From contig JAHIUE010000029.1 of assembly GCA_018817205.1 (NCBI GenBank), positions 1 to 10,744 of the forward strand: a DNA stretch of 10,744 nt. The letters run 5' to 3'. The translations under genes and the position numbers were made by a program. This stretch comes from Patescibacteria group bacterium (GTDB taxonomy: Bacteria > Patescibacteriota > Microgenomatia > Daviesbacterales > UBA10151). Below are positions 1 through 6,336 of the stretch, in pieces. The notes beneath the pieces were generated by a model. That model made no database searches, was not told the DNA's origin, and saw only the letters and a program-made list of their open reading frames with translations. Each line of letters begins with the position of its first letter. Within the stretch, counting starts at the first letter, position 1.

Positions 1-393
1 CTTTTAAAGCAAAAAACAAAAGACGGGATATCCAAACTGATGAAGCAATTAACCAATGCTTATACTCTCTTTTTTAACCAAAAAAATAAAAGAATAGGGG
101 GACTCATGCAAGGCAGATTTAAGGCGGCGCAAATAACCAATGATAACTTACTTATTCATATACTCCGCTATATTCACCTGAATCCCGTATCCTCAAACCT
201 TATCCCGGGTATAAATACCTATTATCCGTGGTCTTCTTATTCTGATTATTCGGAGCAGGAAACCAATTTAGCCTGCTCCAAGGATGAAATTTTATCTTAT
301 TTTAAATCTTTGGAGGATTTTGAAAAGTTTCACAAAGACCAGGAAGATTATGCAAAAGAGCTTGAAAAAATCAAGCATCTAGCTATAGATTAG
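1..393 (+). CDS. REP-associated tyrosine transposase (RAYT, Y1_Tnp), 5' end outside the window
   Basis: The frame is open from base 1, so only the last 130 residues are seen and the HUH metal-binding motif lies upstream. The visible part has the family's C-terminal half: a GISKLMKQLTNAYTLFFN stretch, then MQGRFKA, then LRYIHLNPV, whose Tyr is the expected single catalytic tyrosine that forms the 5'-phosphotyrosine link to DNA. RAYTs are single-copy relatives of IS200/IS605 TnpA that act on REP palindromes. Consistent with that, a 9-11 bp perfect palindrome begins just behind the stop codon and two related copies lie within 3.1 kb. The charged C-terminal tail (about residues 85-130) is less conserved in the family. 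The family is clear; whether the gene is intact cannot be judged here. Confidence 0.88.
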   Translation, partial: LLKQKTKDGISKLMKQLTNAYTLFFNQKNKRIGGLMQGRFKAAQITNDNLLIHILRYIHLNPVSSNLIPGINTYYPWSSYSDYSEQETNLACSKDEILSYFKSLEDFEKFHKDQEDYAKELEKIKHLAID

Positions 394-421
394 AGGTGGA
401 TTAGGGGTTGAACCCCTAATC
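390..421 (-). repeat. REP-like palindrome, copy 1 (inverted orientation)
   Basis: The core TTAGGGGTTgAACCCCTAA (401-419) is a perfect 9-bp inverted repeat around one base, and pairing extends to 11 bp per arm (399-421). Read on the minus strand it has the same core as copy 3 and is followed after 4 nt by a half-site CCTCTAA. That half-site overlaps the stop codon of the transposase. There is no long U-tract on either side, so a plain intrinsic terminator is less likely than a REP-type element, although it could weakly terminate. Confidence 0.75.
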
Positions 422-431
422 TTTAAACAAG

Positions 432-1232
432 ATGAGTTATAACCCAAATAAACCAACTTTGGATATATCAAAAATAAATCTTTTTTTCGCTGTCGCTTGC
501 TATAGGGGGCTGGTAACTTTTCAATTCTTTGTCAGTTTTCTCAAGCTTGGCGCTGTTTTAAACCAGCACGGAATTTCTCATAATAACATGGGGTTTGTAA
601 CAAACGATAGTCTAATTACCAGAGCTAGAAATTCCCTGGTGGCAATGTTTTTGGAGAATAAATCTGCTACCCATTTGATGTTTATAGATTCAGATATAGG
701 TTTTGATCCCCAGGATATTGTAAAGATGTTAAAACACGATCAAGGCGTGGTAGCAGGCGTTTATCCCAAAAAACAGCTTAATTGGGAAAAAATTATTAAA
801 GCTTCCAAAGAGTCAAGGAGCGATCTTGAGCAGGCAGGAGCGGAATTTGTGATGAATCTTAAATCTTATAGCAATGATCCAAAAAAACCTAAATATAATC
901 AGCATGGAAATTTAATAGAGGCCCTAGATGCCGGTGCTGGTTTTATTCTTATCAAAAGGGAAGTGATAGAAAAAATTATTAAAGCCTTTCCCGAACTCCG
1001 TTACAATGATAATTCCAAGAATGACCCAAAGTATAAACCTTACTATTATAGTATTTTCGACACAATGATTGATCCTGAAGATAAAAAATATCTCTCAGAG
1101 GATTTTACTTTCTGCAGGAGATGGCAAAGTCTTGGAGGAAAAATATGGATAGATCCCACAGTTAAACTCACCCATGCAGGGGATTATACATACACAGGAG
1201 AATTTTTAAAGTATTTCAAACCAAAGCCTTAG
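432..1232 (+). CDS. GT-A-like glycosyltransferase, phage-type
   Basis: This 266-residue protein probably transfers a sugar from a nucleotide-sugar donor. The Rossmann-like N-terminal part ends in HLMFIDSDIGFD (81-92), where D86-S87-D88 is the DxD motif that coordinates metal and donor. The acceptor side has DAGAGFILIKREV (166-178) and SEDFTFCRRW (222-231), with E223/D224 as candidate base or metal ligands, then LTHAG (247-251) as a possible late metal ligand. This layout is common in small glycosyltransferases of phages and large DNA viruses. There is no signal peptide or membrane segment, so it acts in the cytoplasm. No Shine-Dalgarno precedes the ATG; a TAATCT sequence 9 nt upstream could be a -10 box of a leaderless transcript. 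It opens the phage-like run and may decorate the downstream spike, virion or host glycans; the acceptor is unknown. Its stop codon lies inside REP copy 2. Confidence 0.72.
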   Translation: MSYNPNKPTLDISKINLFFAVACYRGLVTFQFFVSFLKLGAVLNQHGISHNNMGFVTNDSLITRARNSLVAMFLENKSATHLMFIDSDIGFDPQDIVKMLKHDQGVVAGVYPKKQLNWEKIIKASKESRSDLEQAGAEFVMNLKSYSNDPKKPKYNQHGNLIEALDAGAGFILIKREVIEKIIKAFPELRYNDNSKNDPKYKPYYYSIFDTMIDPEDKKYLSEDFTFCRRWQSLGGKIWIDPTVKLTHAGDYTYTGEFLKYFKPKP

Positions 1233-1257
1233 GGGTTCAACCTCTAAGATGCCTCTA
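1228..1257 (+). repeat. REP-like palindrome, copy 2
   Basis: The core is TTAGGGGTT-c-AACCTCTAA (1229-1247), with outer pair C1228/G1248. The arms match at 9 of 10 positions, the exception being a G-T pair. The half-site CCTCTA follows after the spacer GATG, as in copy 1. The stop codon of the glycosyltransferase (1230-1232) is part of the left arm. Confidence 0.7.
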
Positions 1258-1271
1258 GGGTGTTTTTCCTG

Positions 1272-1302
1272 TTGACAAAAGTCCATTGAAATCTGTTAAA
1301 TT
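1272..1302 (+). promoter_or_regulatory. Promoter for the YkgJ-like gene
   Basis: TTGACA (1272-1277), a 19-nt spacer and TAAATT (1297-1302) preceded by TGT (extended -10). Alternatively the spacer is 18 nt with TTAAAT. Predicted initiation at about 1309 would leave a leader of about 6 nt before the ATG at 1315, so translation would be nearly leaderless. The stretch TCTGTTAAA recurs in the promoter at 5783-5811. Confidence 0.55.
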
Positions 1303-1314
1303 ATAGATACTCTC

Positions 1315-1617
1315 ATGGCAACAAAAACCGCAAAAAAAATGATAATGAAAATACCGGATATCACTAAACTTAGATATAAAAGAAAAGGGAAATGCAACCG
1401 GTGCGGAGCCTGTTGTCTAGTTGAAGACCCCCCTTGCCCGTACCTTAAAATAAAAAATGGGAAAGCAACCTGTTTGATATTTAATTCACCAGATAGACCA
1501 GAAAGATGTAAATGGTTTCCAGAATTGCCACCCATACCAAGACAATTCAAGAAATGCGGGTATTACTTTGAAGATACTTGGGAAGATAATAAAAAAGTAA
1601 AACATCGTTTAGACTAA
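1315..1617 (+). CDS. YkgJ-type CxxCGxCC zinc/iron-chelating protein
   Basis: The protein has 100 residues and eight cysteines at 27, 30, 33, 34, 41, 53, 65 and 81. The core CNRCGACC (27-34), then CPYL, CLIF, RPERCKWFP and KKCGYY, follows the YkgJ / Fe-S-oxidoreductase-like pattern, whose members are thought to bind zinc or an iron-sulfur cluster; the substrate is not established. A lysine/arginine-rich lead of about 25 residues precedes the domain. There is no Shine-Dalgarno; the promoter just upstream implies a near-leaderless mRNA. Its TAA is joined to the next start as TAATATG, so the spike-like gene is probably translationally coupled to it. A metal-binding accessory role in modification or maturation of the neighbouring proteins is a guess from position. 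Confidence 0.75.
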   Translation: MATKTAKKMIMKIPDITKLRYKRKGKCNRCGACCLVEDPPCPYLKIKNGKATCLIFNSPDRPERCKWFPELPPIPRQFKKCGYYFEDTWEDNKKVKHRLD

Positions 1618-1618
1618 T

Positions 1619-3466
1619 ATGCCAATATCAGTTACTGGAAAAAATTATGCACTAATAAGCACCTGTGACCTTACTTCGTCTCAAGGGGCGTGGTCTGGAG
1701 TTGACACTCCTGATACGGTTGACAAGAAACAGGGAGATGCTTCGCTTTGCGGAACCTTAAAGGCTGCGGGGAACAACATCACGACTTTTATCCCGACTGG
1801 TTCCCCGACAACCAAGCTTAATCTTTCAAATAAGCATGTTCGGTTCTGGCTTCTTATCACATCTGGCGGATTGGTTAATACTTATGCTTTGGGCGGCATC
1901 CAGTTCTGGGCGACTAACGGAACGCAAACTGGATACTGGTATGTTGGCGGCAGGGATACTTACCCTGGCGGATGGTATAACTTCGTTGTTGATATGTCAA
2001 AACCCGTTGATAATGGAACAAAACCGTCAGATATGACCCAGATTACGCAGATAGGAACTTGCCATAATCTGACTGCTGCTGGCAAGAACGTTGACAATAT
2101 ATGGATAGACCATTTTTCTGTGTGCGATGGGTTGGTGGTTTCTGGAGATATTGATACGGGAGTTATGACTTGTGGTGCCAATTCAGCAGGAACATATACG
2201 AGGTCTGCGGGAAGTTTTTTAACAGACGGATTCAGGGTGGGTATGGATTTCACGGCAAGTGGATATGCCAATAGTGGAAATAATGGAAATAAGACAATAT
2301 CAACCGTAACCGCAACAGTGATTACCGTAACCGATGCTACGGGTATGGTGACCGAAACTGGCGATGCCGATGAAAGAATACGTGGTTATGTGGGGCTACA
2401 GGAGGTTTTTGCGGTTACCGATGTTCCCTCAACGGCTCATAGCACCGGCATACTTACAAGAAAGGCGGGAGTTTATTGTCTTGTAGGTTCTTTGGAGGTC
2501 GGTCTTGCTACCTCGTTGACCAGGTTTCAGGTAAAATCACAGGCTGTTGTATTTGAAAACAGACCGAATAAGGACGGGACATTAAATCATATAAATTCCA
2601 GTTTAATGAAGATTCTGGTTACTGACAGCGGAGATACCAACTACACAACTGAGTTCATTTTAGGAGCCAAGTCTGGAACACAGGGAATTAGCGGTTGCAC
2701 GGTAAGATCACAGTCTGTTACACAGTTATCCAAGTTTTCAGTAGATGCTTCGGGGGCAAATGTAGATAATTTCAAACTATATGGAACAAGTTTTTTGGGG
2801 GCAACAACCATTTCATTGCCCGCTAACGCTGCTACTGCCGAAGTGTTGAACTGTAACTTTGAAGCGTGCGGTCAGGTGGCGGCAGATACCTGCGTGGTTA
2901 AATACTGTAACTTCATTTCAGCAGATTCTGCCGTTGATGCCGCAGTTTTAATAAATGATGACCCGCATTATGTAACAGATTCCAATTTTATCAGTTGTCC
3001 CAAAGGGATTGAGTTAGACACGGTGGGGGATGCCGAGTACAGCTTTACAAACCTGTTATTCTCTGGAAACACTTATGATGTCAATAATACTTCTGGAAGT
3101 TCTCTGACGGTAATGAAAGCGGGTACATCAAACCCCACAACTTACACTGGTTCTACAGTTACCTTTGCCGGTTCTGCCTCACTTGTGATAGACATTGTTG
3201 ATGCAGATGGCGATGCAATTACCGAGAATTGCGAAGTAACAATTGTTAGAAATTCCGACACGACAATCTTGTTTGAGGAAGACAACATTGTTGACGGTTC
3301 AACAACTTATGACTATACAACAGGTGGAGGCACGGTTACTTATATCAATATTCACAATGTGACGGGCTATCAGTCAAAAACCATGAATAACTATACCCTT
3401 CCTAGCACTGGAACTACGACTTTAACAGTCCAGCTTGATAATGATCCTTATTATGCAAATCCCTAA
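1619..3466 (+). CDS. Phage spike/adhesin-like multidomain protein
   Basis: The protein has 615 residues and no signal peptide or membrane segment. Residues 1-175 resemble the concanavalin-like jelly-roll found at the start of phage appendage proteins (WYVGGRDTYPGGWYN near 107-121, VDNIWID at 158-164). Residues 193-255 contain the phage-type module GSFLTDGFRVGMDF...GNNGNKTISTV...TVTDATG. Residues 280-490 alternate short hydrophobic strands with Asn/Gly turns (NCNFEAC, KYCNFIS, DSNFISC, GNTYDVNN), as in a right-handed parallel beta-helix. Residues 500-615 are Ig-like (SLVIDIVDADGDAI...NCEVTIVR), ending DNDPYYANP. This suggests a receptor- or glycan-binding spike, perhaps trimeric. Catalytic residues of a depolymerase are not recognisable. 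It starts 1 nt after the preceding stop and has no Shine-Dalgarno. Thirteen cysteines is unusual for an extracellular spike. Confidence 0.68.
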   Translation: MPISVTGKNYALISTCDLTSSQGAWSGVDTPDTVDKKQGDASLCGTLKAAGNNITTFIPTGSPTTKLNLSNKHVRFWLLITSGGLVNTYALGGIQFWATNGTQTGYWYVGGRDTYPGGWYNFVVDMSKPVDNGTKPSDMTQITQIGTCHNLTAAGKNVDNIWIDHFSVCDGLVVSGDIDTGVMTCGANSAGTYTRSAGSFLTDGFRVGMDFTASGYANSGNNGNKTISTVTATVITVTDATGMVTETGDADERIRGYVGLQEVFAVTDVPSTAHSTGILTRKAGVYCLVGSLEVGLATSLTRFQVKSQAVVFENRPNKDGTLNHINSSLMKILVTDSGDTNYTTEFILGAKSGTQGISGCTVRSQSVTQLSKFSVDASGANVDNFKLYGTSFLGATTISLPANAATAEVLNCNFEACGQVAADTCVVKYCNFISADSAVDAAVLINDDPHYVTDSNFISCPKGIELDTVGDAEYSFTNLLFSGNTYDVNNTSGSSLTVMKAGTSNPTTYTGSTVTFAGSASLVIDIVDADGDAITENCEVTIVRNSDTTILFEEDNIVDGSTTYDYTTGGGTVTYINIHNVTGYQSKTMNNYTLPSTGTTTLTVQLDNDPYYANP

Positions 3467-3468
3467 CT

Positions 3469-3500
3469 TTAGGGGTTCAACCCCTAAGATTTTGACCCCT
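3469..3500 (+). repeat. REP-like palindrome, copy 3
   Basis: Perfect TTAGGGGTTcAACCCCTAA (3469-3487), starting 2 nt after the stop of the 615-aa gene. The related half-site CCCCT (3496-3500) follows after 8 nt. The core equals copy 1 read on the other strand. Confidence 0.75.
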
Positions 3501-3529
3501 TTACAAAAGAAAAAAAGTTATGTTATGGT
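3500..3529 (+). promoter_or_regulatory. Promoter for the 525-aa virion-like gene
   Basis: TTTACA (3500-3505), an 18-nt spacer and TATGGT (3524-3529) preceded by TGT, an extended -10. Predicted initiation is near 3536, giving a leader of about 138 nt before the main start at 3674, or about 8 nt before the small ORF at 3544. The leader holds two short hairpins: CTGCCC/GGGCAG at 3566-3579 and ACCCTT/AAGGGT at 3597-3610. Confidence 0.5.
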
Positions 3530-3543
3530 GGTTATATCATAGA

Positions 3544-3681
3544 ATGATTGCCAAAAATGCATATGCTGCCCCCGGGCAGTTATTACAAGTTGAGTTACCC
3601 TTAAAAGGGTTCATTTTTACGCCTCTTCCTTCTTCGTCTCAAAGTAAAATTTTAAAGCAAAAGGAGACAATAGATGGCTAA
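3544..3681 (+). CDS. Candidate small leader ORF, 45 aa
   Basis: This ATG-to-TAA frame begins MIAKNAYAAPGQLLQVE and ends KQKETIDG. It fills almost the whole leader of the 525-aa gene and overlaps its start by 8 nt (ATGGCTAA). The first codon is about 8 nt behind the predicted transcription start and has no Shine-Dalgarno, so it would be read leaderlessly. Two hairpins (3566-3579 and 3597-3610) lie inside it. It could be a real small protein, a leader peptide coupling translation to the capsid-like gene, or a chance frame. No homologue is recognised. Confidence 0.3.
   Translation: MIAKNAYAAPGQLLQVELPLKGFIFTPLPSSSQSKILKQKETIDG
3661..3667 (+). promoter_or_regulatory. Strong Shine-Dalgarno of the 525-aa gene
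   Basis: AAGGAGA lies 6-7 nt before the ATG at 3674. It is the only strong ribosome binding site seen in the window, and it fixes this start. It suggests high expression of this one gene, as expected for an abundant structural protein. Confidence 0.8.
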
Positions 3682-5251
3682 ACTTGTTGATCCGGATTCA
3701 CTAAATCAAGCCACAGAAGTTGTTATTGATACTACCGGAAAAACCATTCAGTTGCTTGTTGCCGGTAATCTTAACGACGATGCGCCGGGTTCAACCTCCG
3801 GTGTAACCATGCAGGCCGTCTATTCATTTTTGAAAGAAGAATGGAAAACAGATGCCGCCTTAAACAAGTTTAAATTCCCCATCAAGATGTTTACTAAAAC
3901 CGATGGGCAATTCCAAAATGGCTGGGATTGGGAAGATGCACAGACCAGGCAACTGGTGCGTGATGCAGGCTGGACGGAAATAACAGGCGATAAGTATGCC
4001 GGACTAATCTCCTTAGGTAACTTTGATGATACGGGTGACCAGGGATACTATCTACAGACAACGGGTTTTGATGGCACAACCGCGGACTTTGACAAAACAG
4101 GAAACGTCAACGAAGGGATTATGATTTATAATGCCACAGGTCCTGTAGATTACACAGACTACCTAAAAGCTTTCCTGCGTATTCAAGGAAAACTGTACTC
4201 CGAATACAACCTGCTTTCCGAACAGGGCATCTCCGCGCTTGAACCTGTCCTTTACCGTCTGCCTCTTTCCAACTCAACAGACCTTAAAGTAACCGAGTCA
4301 GACGCAAACATTGATGCAAATACTCCCTACACCGGAATGAAAATCAACTATCTTAAGGGTAGCGGATTTACCACTTGGGCTAATTCAACACTTTACGCAG
4401 CAGGAGCAGTTGTCCAAGAAGCGAGCGGTTCTCCGAAAAGATGGTTTTTTACTCCGGCAGGTGGAACATCAAGCGGAACTGATGTCCAAGATGATTCAGG
4501 TGTTACCGACTGGGAAGCTTATGACGGGGAGGAATCAATTAACGGTGTCTATTATGCCTTTAATCGCGTAATCACCGGAAATGGCGGGACAGACCGTGAA
4601 ATCTATGATTGGGCAATGCGTCAGCTCCGGAAGACAAGCGATATTAACGCCGATGATACTCCCTCATCCAATCAGCAAGGATTTGGTACGGTAAAAGGTA
4701 ATATTGCTGTGCCGCTGGCTGAATATGTCGGCGATACGCTAAAGCCCAAGGGAGGCGTATTGCTTCGAGGATTTGCTTCTGCTTCAACCAACAATATTAT
4801 CCACAGAGATATTACCGTTGATGGCGGCGGTTTAGATTCCGAGTATGTGCCGGTTACTTCTACCGAGCGGCCATTCCCGACTGTGGCATCCGGAACCCTT
4901 GAATTCTCGGCAAACCTTGTTAGCGAAGATGATGCAAATACAAAATACACCATGTACTTTACAACCAACCCCGGCGGGAATTTCGACACATCCTCCGCTA
5001 TTATTGTGCAGGATAATTCTAGTACGGATATTACTGGACAGATTACAGCTGCCAGTATTAACTGGGATTTTGACTATACCAACAATGCCCAAGGCGGACG
5101 GACTCCAAACACCGATGCGGCGGTGACTGTTGTTGCGCAAGGACTTCCGGGAGCAGAATGGACAATAGCTACAGCCACAATCACTGCTTCATCCGGACAA
5201 ACTATTACTGTTACTGCCAATGACGAGAGGAACTATTCCAACCCGGCTTAA
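3674..5251 (+). CDS. Phage virion structural protein with shared KFKFP domain and Ig-like C-terminus
   Basis: The protein has 525 residues and no signal or membrane segment. Residues 14-110 hold a module familiar from many tailed phages: a beta-strand lead, VTMQAVYSFLKEEW (44-57), TDAALNKFKFP (59-69), a GW-rich turn and TRQLVRDAGW (91-100). Part of it recurs in the 171-aa protein at 5821 (14 of 20 identities over the core). The middle includes an aromatic module with WANSTLYAAGAVVQE and a helical segment DREIYDWAMRQLRK, followed by GGVLLRGFASA and an IHRDITVDGGG strand. From about residue 405 it is Ig-like and ends NDERNYSNPA, much like the end of the 615-aa protein. It is probably an abundant tail or virion surface protein; the exact position is unknown. 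A strong Shine-Dalgarno and its own promoter precede it. The next gene starts 1 nt after its stop. Confidence 0.68.
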   Translation: MAKLVDPDSLNQATEVVIDTTGKTIQLLVAGNLNDDAPGSTSGVTMQAVYSFLKEEWKTDAALNKFKFPIKMFTKTDGQFQNGWDWEDAQTRQLVRDAGWTEITGDKYAGLISLGNFDDTGDQGYYLQTTGFDGTTADFDKTGNVNEGIMIYNATGPVDYTDYLKAFLRIQGKLYSEYNLLSEQGISALEPVLYRLPLSNSTDLKVTESDANIDANTPYTGMKINYLKGSGFTTWANSTLYAAGAVVQEASGSPKRWFFTPAGGTSSGTDVQDDSGVTDWEAYDGEESINGVYYAFNRVITGNGGTDREIYDWAMRQLRKTSDINADDTPSSNQQGFGTVKGNIAVPLAEYVGDTLKPKGGVLLRGFASASTNNIIHRDITVDGGGLDSEYVPVTSTERPFPTVASGTLEFSANLVSEDDANTKYTMYFTTNPGGNFDTSSAIIVQDNSSTDITGQITAASINWDFDYTNNAQGGRTPNTDAAVTVVAQGLPGAEWTIATATITASSGQTITVTANDERNYSNPA

Positions 5252-5252
5252 T

Positions 5253-5741
5253 ATGGATAAACTGACTAGAAGAAACATAAGGTATATTTGCTTCAGGCTC
5301 CAAACAGAGGCTCTGGGCGGTGTTAAAGCAAAGAAAGAAGAAGAGGGAATAATGCAGTTTGTGGATGAAGTTAAAGAGCATATGGAGTCACAGGATGACT
5401 TCGGGGGCTGGGATAAATTTGGAAAAACTTGGGATGTAGATGATAATTCACCTTTGGTGGCAGTTAAAAGAATTTCCAGTATCCAGACTCAGTGGAACAA
5501 AATTTTAACAGAAGAAGCTAAAGAATTGCCTGCGGAAGAAGAGAAAAAATTCTTAACCAACAAACTATCAGAAAAGGTGCAGGAAAGAAAAAAAGAGGCT
5601 GAAACAAAAACAGCCGTACCTGAAGAAGAACACAAAAAAGAAGAAGAACCCAAAAAGTTTTTAGAAAGCGATTTAAAAATTAAAGTCCAGGAGAGAAAAG
5701 GGCAATCCAAAAAGGTCAGTTTTTGGGACAAGTTGAAATAA
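5253..5741 (+). CDS. Charged coiled-coil protein of the phage-like run, function unknown
   Basis: This start gives 162 residues. ATG 5253 is preferred because it forms a TAATATG junction with the stop of the 525-aa gene, the same arrangement as at 1615-1621. ATG 5220 would overlap that gene, and ATG 5352 (129 residues, purine-rich AAGAGGG upstream) remains possible. A small globular part (FGGWDKFGKTWDVDDNSPLVAVKRI, split around two WDs) is followed by a Lys/Glu-rich helix. The helix contains a near-duplicate: KKFLTNKLSEKVQERKKEA and KKFLESDLKIKVQERKGQS, about 43 residues apart. The C-terminus is a short amphipathic SFWDKLK. It may be a scaffold or chaperone for the neighbouring virion proteins; no homologue is recognised. 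Confidence 0.62.
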   Translation: MDKLTRRNIRYICFRLQTEALGGVKAKKEEEGIMQFVDEVKEHMESQDDFGGWDKFGKTWDVDDNSPLVAVKRISSIQTQWNKILTEEAKELPAEEEKKFLTNKLSEKVQERKKEAETKTAVPEEEHKKEEEPKKFLESDLKIKVQERKGQSKKVSFWDKLK

Positions 5742-5782
5742 TTTGGGAATCATTTGATATTTTTAGACCTTCTTTTTACCAG

Positions 5783-5811
5783 TTGATTAATTGATTTTTT
5801 TCTGTTAAAAA
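5783..5811 (+). promoter_or_regulatory. Promoter for the 171-aa gene
   Basis: TTGATT (5783-5788), a 17-nt spacer and TAAAAA (5806-5811) preceded by TGT (extended -10). Initiation near 5818 leaves about 3 nt before the ATG at 5821, which has no Shine-Dalgarno. The sequence TCTGTTAAA...ATAG is shared with the promoter at 1272-1302. Confidence 0.5.
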
Positions 5812-5820
5812 ATATAGCAA

Positions 5821-6336
5821 ATGGCTCAAAAAATGACTTATGATACCGACAATAAATTGTTTGTCCTTAATGATGGGGTAATTTCCTTTGATGTGGTGGT
5901 TGATTTATATTCGGATGCCAAAGAAGACTGGCTGACAGACACACTGCTGAATAAGTTTAAATTTCCCCTGCTGGCCATTGGCGGGCAGGGCATCGGAGGC
6001 GGACAGGTTATCTCTCCCTATATCATGTTAAGATACGGCTGGAAAATCAGGCCCCATGAAGCTGATCATATTTTGACAGTGGCAGGTAATCTTATTACCG
6101 ACGATGAAACAACTCCCTATGCTAGTGTTTTGGGGGATTATCAGGTTGTTATCAAGTCAATTGTATCTGCTAACTCTTTAACAACGGCAGGTGTGGGTAT
6201 CACCAGCACTGATTTGGCCAATATTGCCGACGGGGTCTGGGACGAACTTCTCGCCGACCATATAGCAATAACAGGATCCGTCGCCAAGACCCTTAAAGAT
6301 ATCAAAACCAGAGCCACTTTGGCTTCACTAAAGTAA
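5821..6336 (+). CDS. Phage neck/tail-fibre-type protein sharing a domain with the 525-aa protein
   Basis: The protein has 171 residues. Its first two thirds match a widespread phage domain: VISFDVVVDLYSDAKEDW (20-37), TDTLLNKFKFP (39-49), IGGQGIGGGQVI (53-64), YIMLRYGWKIRP (67-78), then a beta segment with LTVAGNLITDD. The C-terminus has the equally widespread motif ADGVWDELLADH...TGSVAKTL (136-158), seen at the ends of many phage appendage proteins. It is probably a tail or appendage component that pairs with the 525-aa protein. It has no signal peptide. It is transcribed from its own near-leaderless promoter and ends convergently, overlapping the GNAT gene by 9 nt. Confidence 0.68.
   Translation: MAQKMTYDTDNKLFVLNDGVISFDVVVDLYSDAKEDWLTDTLLNKFKFPLLAIGGQGIGGGQVISPYIMLRYGWKIRPHEADHILTVAGNLITDDETTPYASVLGDYQVVIKSIVSANSLTTAGVGITSTDLANIADGVWDELLADHIAITGSVAKTLKDIKTRATLASLK

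Noticed and set aside
399..421. REP palindromes as intrinsic terminators
   Set aside because: No U-tract follows on either strand, the loop is a single base, and a conserved extra half-site is not explained by termination.
4672..5140. Overlapping open frames on both strands inside the 525-aa gene
   Set aside because: They lack start signals and protein-like composition and shadow a gene with clear domain content.
5220..5252. Upstream start for the coiled-coil gene
   Set aside because: It overlaps the 525-aa gene by 32 nt and has no ribosome site; ATG 5253 forms the TAATATG joint already used at 1615-1621.
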